DNA of 64,000 nt from Couchioplanes azureus (GTDB lineage: Bacteria; Actinomycetota; Actinomycetes; Mycobacteriales; Micromonosporaceae): the NCBI RefSeq assembly GCF_014648355.1, contig NZ_BMQY01000004.1, positions 705,571 through 769,570 on the forward strand, written 5' to 3'. Shown piece by piece: positions 14,712-22,754 of the stretch. Each line of letters opens with the position of its first letter. Position 1 is the first letter of the stretch. Both the position numbers and the translations under genes were made by a program. The notes beneath the pieces are model-generated. The model made no database searches. It saw only the letters and a program-made list of their open reading frames with translations, and had not been told where the DNA came from.

Positions 14712-16553
14712 GTGAACGCGACCGACCCCGACTTCGAAGCCCTCCTGGTCTATCTCAAGGAGTCGCGAGGCTTCGACTTCACCGGCTACAAGCGATCCAG
14801 CCTGATGCGCCGGGTCGGCCGCCGCATGGCCCAGGTCGACATCCACGCCTACCTGGAGTACCTGGACTTCCTCCAGGTCCACCCGGACGAGTTCACCACG
14901 CTGTTCAACACCATTCTGATCAACGTCACGGGGTTCTTCCGGGACAGCGATTCGTGGGACTACCTGCGCGCCGAGGTGCTCGAGCCGCTGGTCTCCACCA
15001 AGCCCGCCGACTCGCCGATCCGGATCTGGTCCGCGGGATGCGCCTCCGGCGAGGAGGCGTACACGCTGGCCATGGCGCTCGCCGAGACGCTCGGCGTGGA
15101 CGCCTTCCGGGAACGGGTGAAGATATACGCCACCGACGTGGACGAGGAACAGCTTGCCGAGGCCCGGCAGGCGAGCTACGGCGAGCGCGAGATGCAGGCC
15201 GTGCCGCCCAAGCTCGCGGCCGAGTACTTCGAGCCGGTCGGCAACCGCTTCACGTTCCGCAAGGACCTGCGGCGCTCGATCATCTTCGGCCGCAACGACC
15301 TGGTGCAGGACGCGCCCATCTCCCGCATCGACCTGCTGACCTGCCGCAACACGCTGATGTACTTCAACGCGGAGACGCAGGCGAAGATCCTCTCCCGGTT
15401 CCACTTCGCCCTCGCCGACGGCGGCGTGCTCTTCCTCGGCAAGGCCGAGATGCTGCTCAGCCACGGCAACCTGTTCACACCCATCGACCTCAAGCGCCGG
15501 GTGTTCCGCCGGGTCCCCCGCGTCATGCCGATGACCGGCGCCGTCTTCGTCGAGCCGCTGCCGGGCGGCGACGGCGCGGTGGTCGGCCTGGACGAGCTGC
15601 GCAACGAGGCCTTCGCCGCCAGCCCGGTCGCACAGCTCGGGCTCACCTCCGACGGGCTGGTGGCGCTCACCAACCGGCGGCTCGAAAAGATGTTCGGGGT
15701 GTCGTCGCGTGACATCGGACGGCCCTTCCGCGACCTGGAGGTGTCGTACCGCCCGGTCGAGCTGCGCCGCTACATCGAGCAGGCCCAGCTGGAGCGGCGG
15801 ACCCTGCGCGTCTCCGACGTGGAGTACGGCCGCAACGGCGAGACCACCCACCTCGAGGTGCAGGTCAGCCCGCTCACCGGCAACGACGGCAGCCTGCTCG
15901 GGGTCAACCTGATCTTCCACGACGTCACCGCCGCGCGGCGGCTGCAGGAGGACCTGGAGCACGCCAACCAGCAGCTCGAAGCCGCGTACGAGGAACTGCA
16001 GTCCACCAACGAGGAGCTCGAGACGACCAACGAGGAGCTCCAGTCGACCGTCGAGGAGCTGGAGACCACCAACGAGGAACTGCAGTCCACCAACGAGGAA
16101 CTGGAGACGATGAACGAGGAGCTCCAGTCCACCAACGACGAGCTCCAGAGCATCAACGACCAGCTCAGGATCAGCAGCACCCAGCTCGACGAGGCCAACT
16201 CCTTCCTGGAGACCGTGCTGACCAGCCTGCGCGCCGGCGTCGCCGTGGTCACCCTCGACCTGAGCATCCGCATGTGGAACCGGCGCGCCGAGGACCTGTG
16301 GGGGCTGCGCTCCACCGAGGTGGTCGGTCAGCACTTCCTCAACCTGGACATCGGCCTGCCGTTCGAGCAGATCAGGCCCGTCCTGCGCGGCGCGCTCGGC
16401 GAGGCGGGCACGTCCGGCGAGGTGACCGTCGACGCGATCAACCGGCGCGGGCGCGCGGTCGTCGTCCGGGTGGCGTGCGCCCCGCTGCGGGGGCTCGACG
16501 TCACCCGTGACACCGAGGGAGCCATCATCGTCATGGAAGCCGACGACGCCTGA
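14712..16553 (+). CDS. CheR-type methyltransferase with coiled coil and PAS domains
   Basis: This 613-residue protein has a CheR domain (~1-270) with the SAM-binding motif IWSAGCASGEEAYTLAM and LLTCRNTLMYFN, then a first PAS-like domain (~290-415). A long coiled coil (~420-500) follows, made of near-perfect repeats STNEELETTNEELQSTVEEL, and then a second PAS (~505-613; VVTLDLSIRMWNRRAEDLW). Such CheR-PAS proteins occur next to CheB in stress signalling systems. The start is GTG at 14712; TAGGAT (14695-14700) lies eleven bases upstream with no good ribosome site, so the mRNA may have almost no leader. It lies between CheB and the second STAS-ATPase and probably methylates a component of this partner-switching group. 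Confidence 0.88.
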   Translation: MNATDPDFEALLVYLKESRGFDFTGYKRSSLMRRVGRRMAQVDIHAYLEYLDFLQVHPDEFTTLFNTILINVTGFFRDSDSWDYLRAEVLEPLVSTKPADSPIRIWSAGCASGEEAYTLAMALAETLGVDAFRERVKIYATDVDEEQLAEARQASYGEREMQAVPPKLAAEYFEPVGNRFTFRKDLRRSIIFGRNDLVQDAPISRIDLLTCRNTLMYFNAETQAKILSRFHFALADGGVLFLGKAEMLLSHGNLFTPIDLKRRVFRRVPRVMPMTGAVFVEPLPGGDGAVVGLDELRNEAFAASPVAQLGLTSDGLVALTNRRLEKMFGVSSRDIGRPFRDLEVSYRPVELRRYIEQAQLERRTLRVSDVEYGRNGETTHLEVQVSPLTGNDGSLLGVNLIFHDVTAARRLQEDLEHANQQLEAAYEELQSTNEELETTNEELQSTVEELETTNEELQSTNEELETMNEELQSTNDELQSINDQLRISSTQLDEANSFLETVLTSLRAGVAVVTLDLSIRMWNRRAEDLWGLRSTEVVGQHFLNLDIGLPFEQIRPVLRGALGEAGTSGEVTVDAINRRGRAVVVRVACAPLRGLDVTRDTEGAIIVMEADDA

Positions 16554-16612
16554 CGTTTCGCCGGCGGGGCGGTGGGTACCCCGGGGGCTCCAGTGGGCAG
16601 GAGGGACCAGCC

Positions 16613-17338
16613 GTGAGCATCGAGACGGTGGTACGTCCGGAGGAAGGGCGGCTGGTCGTCGTGTTCTCCGGCCACCTCGAGCTGCTCGACGTCGCCCGCG
16701 TGCGCACGCAGCTGATGAAGTGCCTGGCCGAGCAGCCCGATGCGCTCCTGCTCGACCTCTGCGCACTCGACGTCCCCGAGCCGCTGGCCCTCGCGGTGTT
16801 CGCCACCGTCGCCCGGCAGGCCGAGCGCTGGCCCGGCATCCCGGTGCTGCTCTGCGGCCCCCGCCCCGGCGCGCGCCGGGCCCTGCGGCTCGCGGCGTAC
16901 CGGGGGCTGCTCGTCTTCCCCTCGCTGGGGGCGGCGCGCGCCGCGCTCGACGACGACCGCCGGGTGCAGCCCCGGCTGAGCGACGAGCTGCTGCCGGTCC
17001 CGGGCGCCGCCCGGCAGGCCCGCAACGTGGCCACCGACGCCTGCCTACGGTGGGACCTGCCGCACCTGGTGGCGCCGGCGAGCCTGATCGCCAGCGAGCT
17101 GGTCAGCAACGTGGTCGACCACGCGCACACGATGATGACCTTGCGCCTGACGCTGCGCGAGCGGTACCTGCACATCGCCGTCCGCGACGGCTCGGCCGAA
17201 CCACCGCGGGCGACGATGGAACTGTCGCCGGAGCGCCCGGGCGGGCGCGGGCTGATGCTGGTGAACGCGACCGCGCACGCCTGGGACTGGCTGCCCTGCT
17301 CCGGAGGCAAGGTCGTCTGGGCCTCGCTGAGCACCTGA
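16613..17338 (+). CDS. second STAS-like/RsbW-type ATPase fusion
   Basis: The 241-residue product repeats the layout of the protein at 12928: STAS-like domain (~1-95; LVVVFSGHLELLDVARVR, LLLDLCALDVPEPLALAVFA) and HATPase_c (~105-241; N-box SLIASELVSNVVDHAH, VRDGSAEPP, GGRGLMLVNATAHAW). The STAS part has no serine where phosphorylation normally happens (EPLALAVF). The GTG at 16613 is preceded by AGGAGGGA. Its stop abuts the convergent stop of the sigma-STAS gene with no gap. The two STAS-ATPases are alike enough to be paralogues that flank the CheB/CheR pair, and they are natural candidates for regulators of the sigma factor. Confidence 0.82.
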   Translation: MSIETVVRPEEGRLVVVFSGHLELLDVARVRTQLMKCLAEQPDALLLDLCALDVPEPLALAVFATVARQAERWPGIPVLLCGPRPGARRALRLAAYRGLLVFPSLGAARAALDDDRRVQPRLSDELLPVPGAARQARNVATDACLRWDLPHLVAPASLIASELVSNVVDHAHTMMTLRLTLRERYLHIAVRDGSAEPPRATMELSPERPGGRGLMLVNATAHAWDWLPCSGGKVVWASLST

Positions 17339-18475
17339 TCAGGACCGGGTGTCCATCACCCGCTGCAGGCCGGAGACCCCGAGGATGCGCGCGACGTACG
17401 GCTGCGTGCCGGTCAGGCTCAGCTCCACCTCCGCGACGGCGGCGGCCGACGCGGTGTCGAGCAGCACCGCGACCCCGGCGGCGTCCACCAGCGGCACGGC
17501 GGCCAGGTCGATCACCATCCGCTCACCGGCGGCGGCGGCCGCGACGGCGTGTCGCAGCGCCATCCGCAGGCGCTCGGCGGTGTCCCGGTCGACCTCGCCG
17601 TGCACCCGGACGGTGACGACGCCGGGCGCGCGGTCCACCGTGATCCGCATGCCGTGCGACTCCGCGGGACCGTTGGCACCCTCCCAGCGCGGCGGCCCGT
17701 CGCTGAGCATCGCCTCCCGCAGCCACGCCAGGGAGCGGCTGAGCAGGCGGGACACATGCATCTGCGAGATGCCGAGCTCGGTGGCGATCTCGGCCTGAGT
17801 GCGGTTGCCGTAGAACCGCATCGCCAGCATCCGCCGCTCCCGCGGCGGCAGTCGCAGCAGCAGCCCGGCGACGGTGAGCCGGTCGTCGACCAGCTCCAGG
17901 TCGCTGTCCGTGCCGCCGATCAGATCGCCGAACTCGGCGGTGCCCTCCCCGCCGGCCGGGGCGTTCAGCGACGACGGCGAGTAGCCGGCCGCCGACTCCA
18001 GCGCCTCCCGCACGGCCGGCTCGCTCACCCCGAGCCGCTCGGCGAGCTCCGCCGAGGTCGGCGTCCGCGACAACTCCGTGGTCAGCACCATGGAGGCGTG
18101 CCCGACCTCCAGGCTGAGATCCTGGATCCGCCGCGGCACGTGCACCCCCCAGGTCCGGTCCCGGAAGTGCCGCTTGATCTCGCCGGAGATCGTGATGACC
18201 GCGTACGCCGTGAAGGACCCGCGCTCGGGGTCGTACCGGTCGATCGCCTTGATCAGCCCGAGGCGCGCGACCTGCTCGAGGTCCTCCAGCGCCTCGCCGC
18301 GGCCCCGGTAGCGGCGGGCCATCCGGCCGGCGAAGGGCAGGCAGACGCGCGTGAGCTGGTCACGCAGAACGGCGCGTTCGGCGGCCGAGGCCGTCGCCAC
18401 CCGCGTGGCATAGTCGACCGCCGCGGCGTCCAGGTCCTCGAGGACGCGAGAGGACGAGTCCTCCTGTGTGGGCAT
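17339..18475 (-). CDS. SigB/SigF-type sigma factor with fused C-terminal STAS domain
   Basis: This 378-residue protein has sigma region 2 (~50-125; EDLEQVARLGLIKAIDRYDP, FRDRTWGVHVPRR), region 3 (~140-170) and region 4 (~210-260; LPPRERRMLAMRF, RTQAEIATELGISQMHVSRL). An extra STAS domain covers ~275-378 (VVTVRVHGEVDRDTAERL, VIDLAAVPLVDAAGVAVLL). Ordinary SigB factors end after region 4. In the STAS domain the usual phospho-acceptor motif D-S-[SA]-G reads D-A-A-G, so it cannot be phosphorylated there. The ATG at 18475 is preceded by AGGGGAAG. Likely regulators are the two convergent STAS-ATPase fusions. The fused STAS could occupy an anti-sigma ATPase in cis; this is inference. Confidence 0.88.
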   Translation of the reverse strand: MPTQEDSSSRVLEDLDAAAVDYATRVATASAAERAVLRDQLTRVCLPFAGRMARRYRGRGEALEDLEQVARLGLIKAIDRYDPERGSFTAYAVITISGEIKRHFRDRTWGVHVPRRIQDLSLEVGHASMVLTTELSRTPTSAELAERLGVSEPAVREALESAAGYSPSSLNAPAGGEGTAEFGDLIGGTDSDLELVDDRLTVAGLLLRLPPRERRMLAMRFYGNRTQAEIATELGISQMHVSRLLSRSLAWLREAMLSDGPPRWEGANGPAESHGMRITVDRAPGVVTVRVHGEVDRDTAERLRMALRHAVAAAAAGERMVIDLAAVPLVDAAGVAVLLDTASAAAVAEVELSLTGTQPYVARILGVSGLQRVMDTRS

Positions 18476-18719
18476 GCTCGCTTCCCCTCGACCGGCACGG
18501 TGTGCCCGTGCGCCGAAACGCCATCGGCCGTACCGGGCCACATCCCGATGCGGCAATCCGGCGGAGGCCGGCCCGGGGCCGGCTCCGACGACGCTGTTGC
18601 CCCGTCCGGCCGGCACCGAAACACATCGACCGCGATGGTAACGTTCAGTGTACGACTCGCTACTGATCTCGCTGGCTGGTTGCCACCAGGGAGCGACATC
18701 GTGTCGCGCCGCCGGGTGA

Positions 18720-21700
18720 CTACTGCTGCGGGCGCCGGGGCAGCCCGCTCGGTGCCTCGTCCTCCCCGCCCGCCGCGGACCACGGCGCCGCGGCCGGCTC
18801 GCTCGTCGCGGCCGGTGCCCTGCCGGGCAGCCCCGACGGGGCCCCACGCCCGGTTTGGTCCGGTTCCGCACCCTGCACGCCCGGCCCACCCTGCGCTCCG
18901 GGGACACCCAGGCCCGACGGCGCAGCCTGCGCCCCGCGGGCGCCCAGACCGGACGGCGCGCCTTGCGCCCCCGGGGTGCCCAGGCCCGATAGCGCGCCTT
19001 GCGCTCCCGGCGTGCCTAGGCCCGACGGCGTGCCTTGCGCCGCCGCGGCGCTCAGGCCCGACGGCGCGCCTTGGCCGCCCAGGCCGGAGGGTGCCGGCTG
19101 CGGCGCGCTCGCCGACGGGGCGGCGTCCTCCCCGCCCGGGTGCAGGGGGCGGTTGAGCTGGCCCATCTGGGGCGGTTCGAGCGGCGGGCGGTGGGGGCGC
19201 GCAGCGGCGGGCTGAGACCGGTTCAGCCCGGACGATGCTCCGGACCGGCCAGGGGTCTCGCGCCCCGGACCCTGCGCGGCCTGGCCCGATGCCGCGCGCT
19301 TCAGGCCGGACGGGGAATCGCTGCGGGCCGGAGGTCGCTGGAAGGCGGACGACAGGTCCAGGCCGGAGACCGGCCGGTCCGTCGCGGCCGGGGGCGGGGT
19401 CGCGCCGGGCCCGGAAGCAGCCTGCCCGGGAGCGCTCTGTCCCGGGGTCTGCCCGGTGGCCTGTCCGGCGCTCTGCCCAAGCCCCGACTGACCCGACCCT
19501 GAGTGGCCCACCTCTGACTGGCCCAGCCCCGACTGACCCGACCCTGAGTGGCCCACCTCTGACTGGCCCAGCCCTGACTGGCCCAGCCCTGACTGGCCTA
19601 CCCCCGACTGAGCCAGCCCTGACTGAGCCAGCCCTGACTGGCTCGTCCCTGACTGACCAGTGCCCGGCTGGTCGAGGCCGGACCGGGCGGATGCCAGCCG
19701 GGCGGCCGGATCCGCGTTGCGGAACGCGCTGTCCGCGCTCGACGGCGAGGGCGTTCCGGTTCCCTGCGCCGGCTCCTGCGGCGGCCTGAGTCCCGACGGG
19801 GCAGGGCCGGCCGCGGTCGGCGGCGTGGCGGCTCCGGCTGCGGCCAGGCCGGAGGCCGGCGCGGCCCCAGGCAGGCCGGAAGCCGGCGCCGCCCCGGCCA
19901 GGCCGGAAGCCGATGCGGCCCCAGGCAAGCCGGAAGCCGATGCGGCCCCAGGCGGACCGGAGGCCGGTGCGACCCCAGACGGACCCGAACCAGGCAGACC
20001 CGAAGCCGGCGCGGCCGCAGGCAGGCCGGAAGCCGGCGCGGCTCCAGGCAGGCCGGAAGCCGGCGCGGCGCCCGCCAGACCGGGCGGGGAACCAGCCCCC
20101 GCCAGACCGGACGGGGAACCGGGCCCGGTCAGACCGGACGGGGAACCGGGCCCGGTCAGACCGGATGGCGAATCGGCGGCGGCCGGGGCGGGGTGCGAGT
20201 CGGTTCCGGCGAGGGGTGAGTTCGGGGCCGACGCGGCCGGATGGGAGGCCGCTTCGGCGGCCGGCGGCGTGGCGACGGTCGCCGCGGGCGGCCTCGCGGG
20301 GCCGGGCCGGGCCGGCGGAGCGGGCTCTTCCGGCGGCCGGGCCGACGGGGTGAAGCGGGGCGCGTCCAGGGGACGGTTCTGCCGGGTGAACACCGGCGGT
20401 CCGAGCAGCAGCGGGTCCACGTCCTGCGCCGGCGCGGACGGCATCTGTCCCAGGCCGGGCGACGGCCGTGCGCCGGGCACCGCGGGTTGCGCTCCCGGCA
20501 GGGGCGGCTGGGCGGGACCCGGCGGTGCGGTAGGCGCCATCGCACCTGCCGGCTGGGCCGGGCCCGCGAGCACGGCGCCCGGCTGGGCGGCTGGCGAACC
20601 CGCGCCCCGCGGCGGTGCGGTGGGCGGGACCGCGGCCGACTGCGCGGTGGGCGGGATGGCACCCGGCTGAGCCATGCCGGGGTGCGCCGGACCCGGCCGG
20701 GCCGCGGACGGGACCGCGGTCGACTGCGCCGGACCCGGACGGGCGGCAGGCGGGACCGCGGCCGGCTGCGCCGGACCCGGACGGGCGGCAGGCGGAACCG
20801 CGGCCGGCTGCGCCGGACCCGGACGGGCGGCAGGCGGAACCGCGGCCGACTGCGCCGGACCCGGACGGGCGGCAGGCGGAACCGTGGTCGGCTGGGCGGA
20901 ACCGGGATGTGCCGGTGCCGGTGGCGTGGTGGATGGGATGGGGGTGGCCGGGTGCGGCGGCGCGGCCTGCGGGCCACGCCACGACGCGGTGGCCGGCGCG
21001 GCGCCCGGCGGCGGGCCGGGCGGGGTGGCTGGGAGGCCGGAGGGGGCAGGCCGGAGCCCCGAAGGAGCGGTGCCGATAGCCGAAGGCTCACCGGCCGGCA
21101 TCGCCGGCGGCCGGGTCGTCGGTGGGAGCGACGGTGGCTCGAGCGGCGAGGGCTGGCGCGGCGAGGGCTGGAGCGTGGGTGGCTGGAGCGGCGGTGGCTG
21201 GACCGACGGCGGCCGGTTCGGCGGCACGGGCGGCGGACCCGACGACGCGGGCGGGAAGGCCGTCGGCGCGGACGCCCGGGCGGACGGCATGGCGCTCGGT
21301 GCGGGGAGGTCGGGCGGTGGCGGGCGCAGGCCTGAGGGCGGGGTCTTCTGCGGGTCGGGGACCGGTCCCTGAGCCGGCGGCGAGGACACCGGCGCCGAGA
21401 AGGACAGGCCGGTCGGCGCCGGCCCGGGCTCCGCCGGGTACGGGCCGCGGTCGTAGGTAGGCGGCGTCAGCGGTTCGGCCGGGGCGGAGGCGCTCAGCGG
21501 ATCACGCGCGGTCAGCGGATCACGCGCGGTCAGCGGATCACGCGCGGTCAGCGGGTCTCTTGCGGCAAGCGGGTCTGGCGCGGTGAGCGGGCCGCGGGTT
21601 GTCAGCGGGTCCGGCGCTGCCGCGGCCGGCGACGGAGTCGGGTGGGTGGTTGTCGCGCGGGGGTAGATGGCCGGTTCGAACGGGGGCGGGGTGGGTTCGG

Positions 21701-22199
21701 CGGCAGGCGCGTACGCCGGGGCCGGCAGCGCCTCCGACGGGGGCGGGAACGACGGCGCGTCGCCGGCCCGGGCGTCGGCCGGCGGGAAGGCGGGCGCCGA
21801 CGCGTACGGGGAGAACGACGAGGCGGGCGGGGGCGCGGCCGGCGTGGCCGTGGGCAGCGGCGGCAGGGTGGTCGAAGCGGAGGCCGAGGCCGGCGGGGCA
21901 GGGTTCGGGGGCATGGCGACCGTGGCCTGCTGGACCGCCGTCGCCGGCAGGCCGAGGGGTGACGCGCCGGGGCCGCCTCGGGTGGCCGCGATCAGGCCGG
22001 AGCTCTCGGCGAGGCCTGCCGCGGCGACGACCTCGGCCGCGGCGCGGCCCGCGGTGCACGGCAGGGGCTCTCCGCAGACCGGGCAGATGGTGATGCCGTC
22101 GTGCGGGCCCAGGCCACCCGCGTGCGCCTGGACCATCTCCCACGCCGTACGCGCGAGCACGCTGTCCGGATTAACGTACTTCGTGCCGACCAAGGCCAT
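18720..22199 (-). CDS. large disordered Pro/Ala/Gly-rich protein with N-terminal CPxC motif and SGL repeats
   Basis: This gene encodes about 1159 residues. Residues 1-65 are ordered and contain a likely zinc knuckle (ICPVCGEPLPC, C39/C42/C48, with H33 nearby). The rest is low-complexity Pro/Ala/Ser/Gly with nested repeats: ARDPLT units (~residue 230), PPAARPGPAQ units (~450-560), PGAAPASGL units (~690-800), GQSGL/GQSEVGHSGS units (~860-930) and GTPGAQGAPSGL units near the end. The tripeptide SGL occurs about 32 times in the tail, often as PSGLR, SGLKR or SGLNR, and the protein ends PSGLPRRPQQ. No signal peptide or membrane span is seen. The ATG at 22199 has GGGGGTGGGAA upstream. A multivalent scaffold is the simplest reading; no function is known. 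Confidence 0.75.
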   Translation of the reverse strand: MALVGTKYVNPDSVLARTAWEMVQAHAGGLGPHDGITICPVCGEPLPCTAGRAAAEVVAAAGLAESSGLIAATRGGPGASPLGLPATAVQQATVAMPPNPAPPASASASTTLPPLPTATPAAPPPASSFSPYASAPAFPPADARAGDAPSFPPPSEALPAPAYAPAAEPTPPPFEPAIYPRATTTHPTPSPAAAAPDPLTTRGPLTAPDPLAARDPLTARDPLTARDPLTARDPLSASAPAEPLTPPTYDRGPYPAEPGPAPTGLSFSAPVSSPPAQGPVPDPQKTPPSGLRPPPPDLPAPSAMPSARASAPTAFPPASSGPPPVPPNRPPSVQPPPLQPPTLQPSPRQPSPLEPPSLPPTTRPPAMPAGEPSAIGTAPSGLRPAPSGLPATPPGPPPGAAPATASWRGPQAAPPHPATPIPSTTPPAPAHPGSAQPTTVPPAARPGPAQSAAVPPAARPGPAQPAAVPPAARPGPAQPAAVPPAARPGPAQSTAVPSAARPGPAHPGMAQPGAIPPTAQSAAVPPTAPPRGAGSPAAQPGAVLAGPAQPAGAMAPTAPPGPAQPPLPGAQPAVPGARPSPGLGQMPSAPAQDVDPLLLGPPVFTRQNRPLDAPRFTPSARPPEEPAPPARPGPARPPAATVATPPAAEAASHPAASAPNSPLAGTDSHPAPAAADSPSGLTGPGSPSGLTGPGSPSGLAGAGSPPGLAGAAPASGLPGAAPASGLPAAAPASGLPGSGPSGVAPASGPPGAASASGLPGAASASGLAGAAPASGLPGAAPASGLAAAGAATPPTAAGPAPSGLRPPQEPAQGTGTPSPSSADSAFRNADPAARLASARSGLDQPGTGQSGTSQSGLAQSGLAQSGVGQSGLGQSGLGQSEVGHSGSGQSGLGQSEVGHSGSGQSGLGQSAGQATGQTPGQSAPGQAASGPGATPPPAATDRPVSGLDLSSAFQRPPARSDSPSGLKRAASGQAAQGPGRETPGRSGASSGLNRSQPAAARPHRPPLEPPQMGQLNRPLHPGGEDAAPSASAPQPAPSGLGGQGAPSGLSAAAAQGTPSGLGTPGAQGALSGLGTPGAQGAPSGLGARGAQAAPSGLGVPGAQGGPGVQGAEPDQTGRGAPSGLPGRAPAATSEPAAAPWSAAGGEDEAPSGLPRRPQQ

Positions 22200-22246
22200 G
22201 CCGTTCCCACCCCCGTAGCTCGCCTGCGACAGGCGTTCAGGCTCAA

Positions 22247-22259
22247 GTTCACCGTGAAC
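22247..22259. promoter_or_regulatory. 13-bp palindrome upstream of the SGL-repeat gene
   Basis: GTTCACCGTGAAC is a perfect inverted repeat (6-bp arms, one central base) 48 bp before the ATG of the minus-strand SGL-repeat gene. Position and symmetry suit an operator; the cognate regulator is unknown. Confidence 0.4.
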
Positions 22260-22341
22260 GGGGCAGCTCCGGGCCGCTTTCGCCCAATCGGTAGACGGAC
22301 GGGGTCGGCCGCACCGCCCCGGGGGAGCCTCCGGTGGCTTT

Positions 22342-22438
22342 CCGGGCCGCGTTGCGGGCAACCGGTGCGGTCCGAGCGTGACCGGCACGGCGGCGGTTTC
22401 CCCGGGCCGGGTTGCGGGCAACCGCTGCGGCATGAGCG
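22342..22438 (+). repeat. 60-bp-spaced direct repeat with GTTGC-GG-GCAAC palindromes
   Basis: Two near-identical ~37-bp copies (22342-22378 and 22402-22438) read CCGGGCCGxGTTGCGGGCAA then CCGxTGCGG. Each has a 12-bp inverted repeat GTTGCGGGCAAC (22351-22362 and 22411-22422). The second copy ends at the start codon of the CDGSH gene, so it could be an operator or an RNA hairpin covering the translation start. Confidence 0.6.
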
Positions 22439-22683
22439 TTGCCCGCGAGGCGGATGAGGAGCACGGTGCGGTCGTCGTCCCGTACGAGGACGGTCCGTTG
22501 CTGATCCGCGGCACCTTCACTCTGCGGACCCCGGACGGGCAGGTCATCGACCCGGGACGGGCCACGGTGGCGCTCTGCCGGTGCGGCAGGTCGGCCATCA
22601 AGCCCTTCTGCGACGGTACGCACAAGGCCGTCGGCTTCCGCGCCGGAACCGGCCGCGAGGAGCCCGCGCCCCGCGACCGGTAG
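22432..22683 (+). CDS. CDGSH-type iron-sulfur protein
   Basis: The 83-residue protein holds one CDGSH iron-sulfur domain near its end: CRCGRSAIKPFCDGTHKAVGF spans ~55-75 and supplies the 3-Cys/1-His ligands of a 2Fe-2S cluster (two Cys in CRC, then C and H in FCDGTH). Before it is a beta-rich segment GPLLIRGTFTLRTPDG. There is no membrane anchor, unlike mitoNEET. The start ATG at 22432 has only a weak ribosome site and lies right after a palindromic direct repeat. The convergent neighbour encodes a heme-oxygenase-like iron protein, a partnership common in actinobacteria, so the CDGSH protein may deliver electrons or a cluster to it. Confidence 0.88.
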   Translation: MSVAREADEEHGAVVVPYEDGPLLIRGTFTLRTPDGQVIDPGRATVALCRCGRSAIKPFCDGTHKAVGFRAGTGREEPAPRDR

Positions 22684-22754
22684 CGCAGGGCCGGCACCGC
22701 GCCACCCGAGGGCCGAGGCCGGGAAAGCCGGGACCCCGCAGCGCCCCGGGCCGG

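Noticed and set aside
18253..20982. A second very long open frame over the sigma and SGL-repeat genes
   Set aside because: It lies in another frame on the same strand, covers the end of one gene and the start of another, and has no start signals; it is a shadow of high GC codon use.
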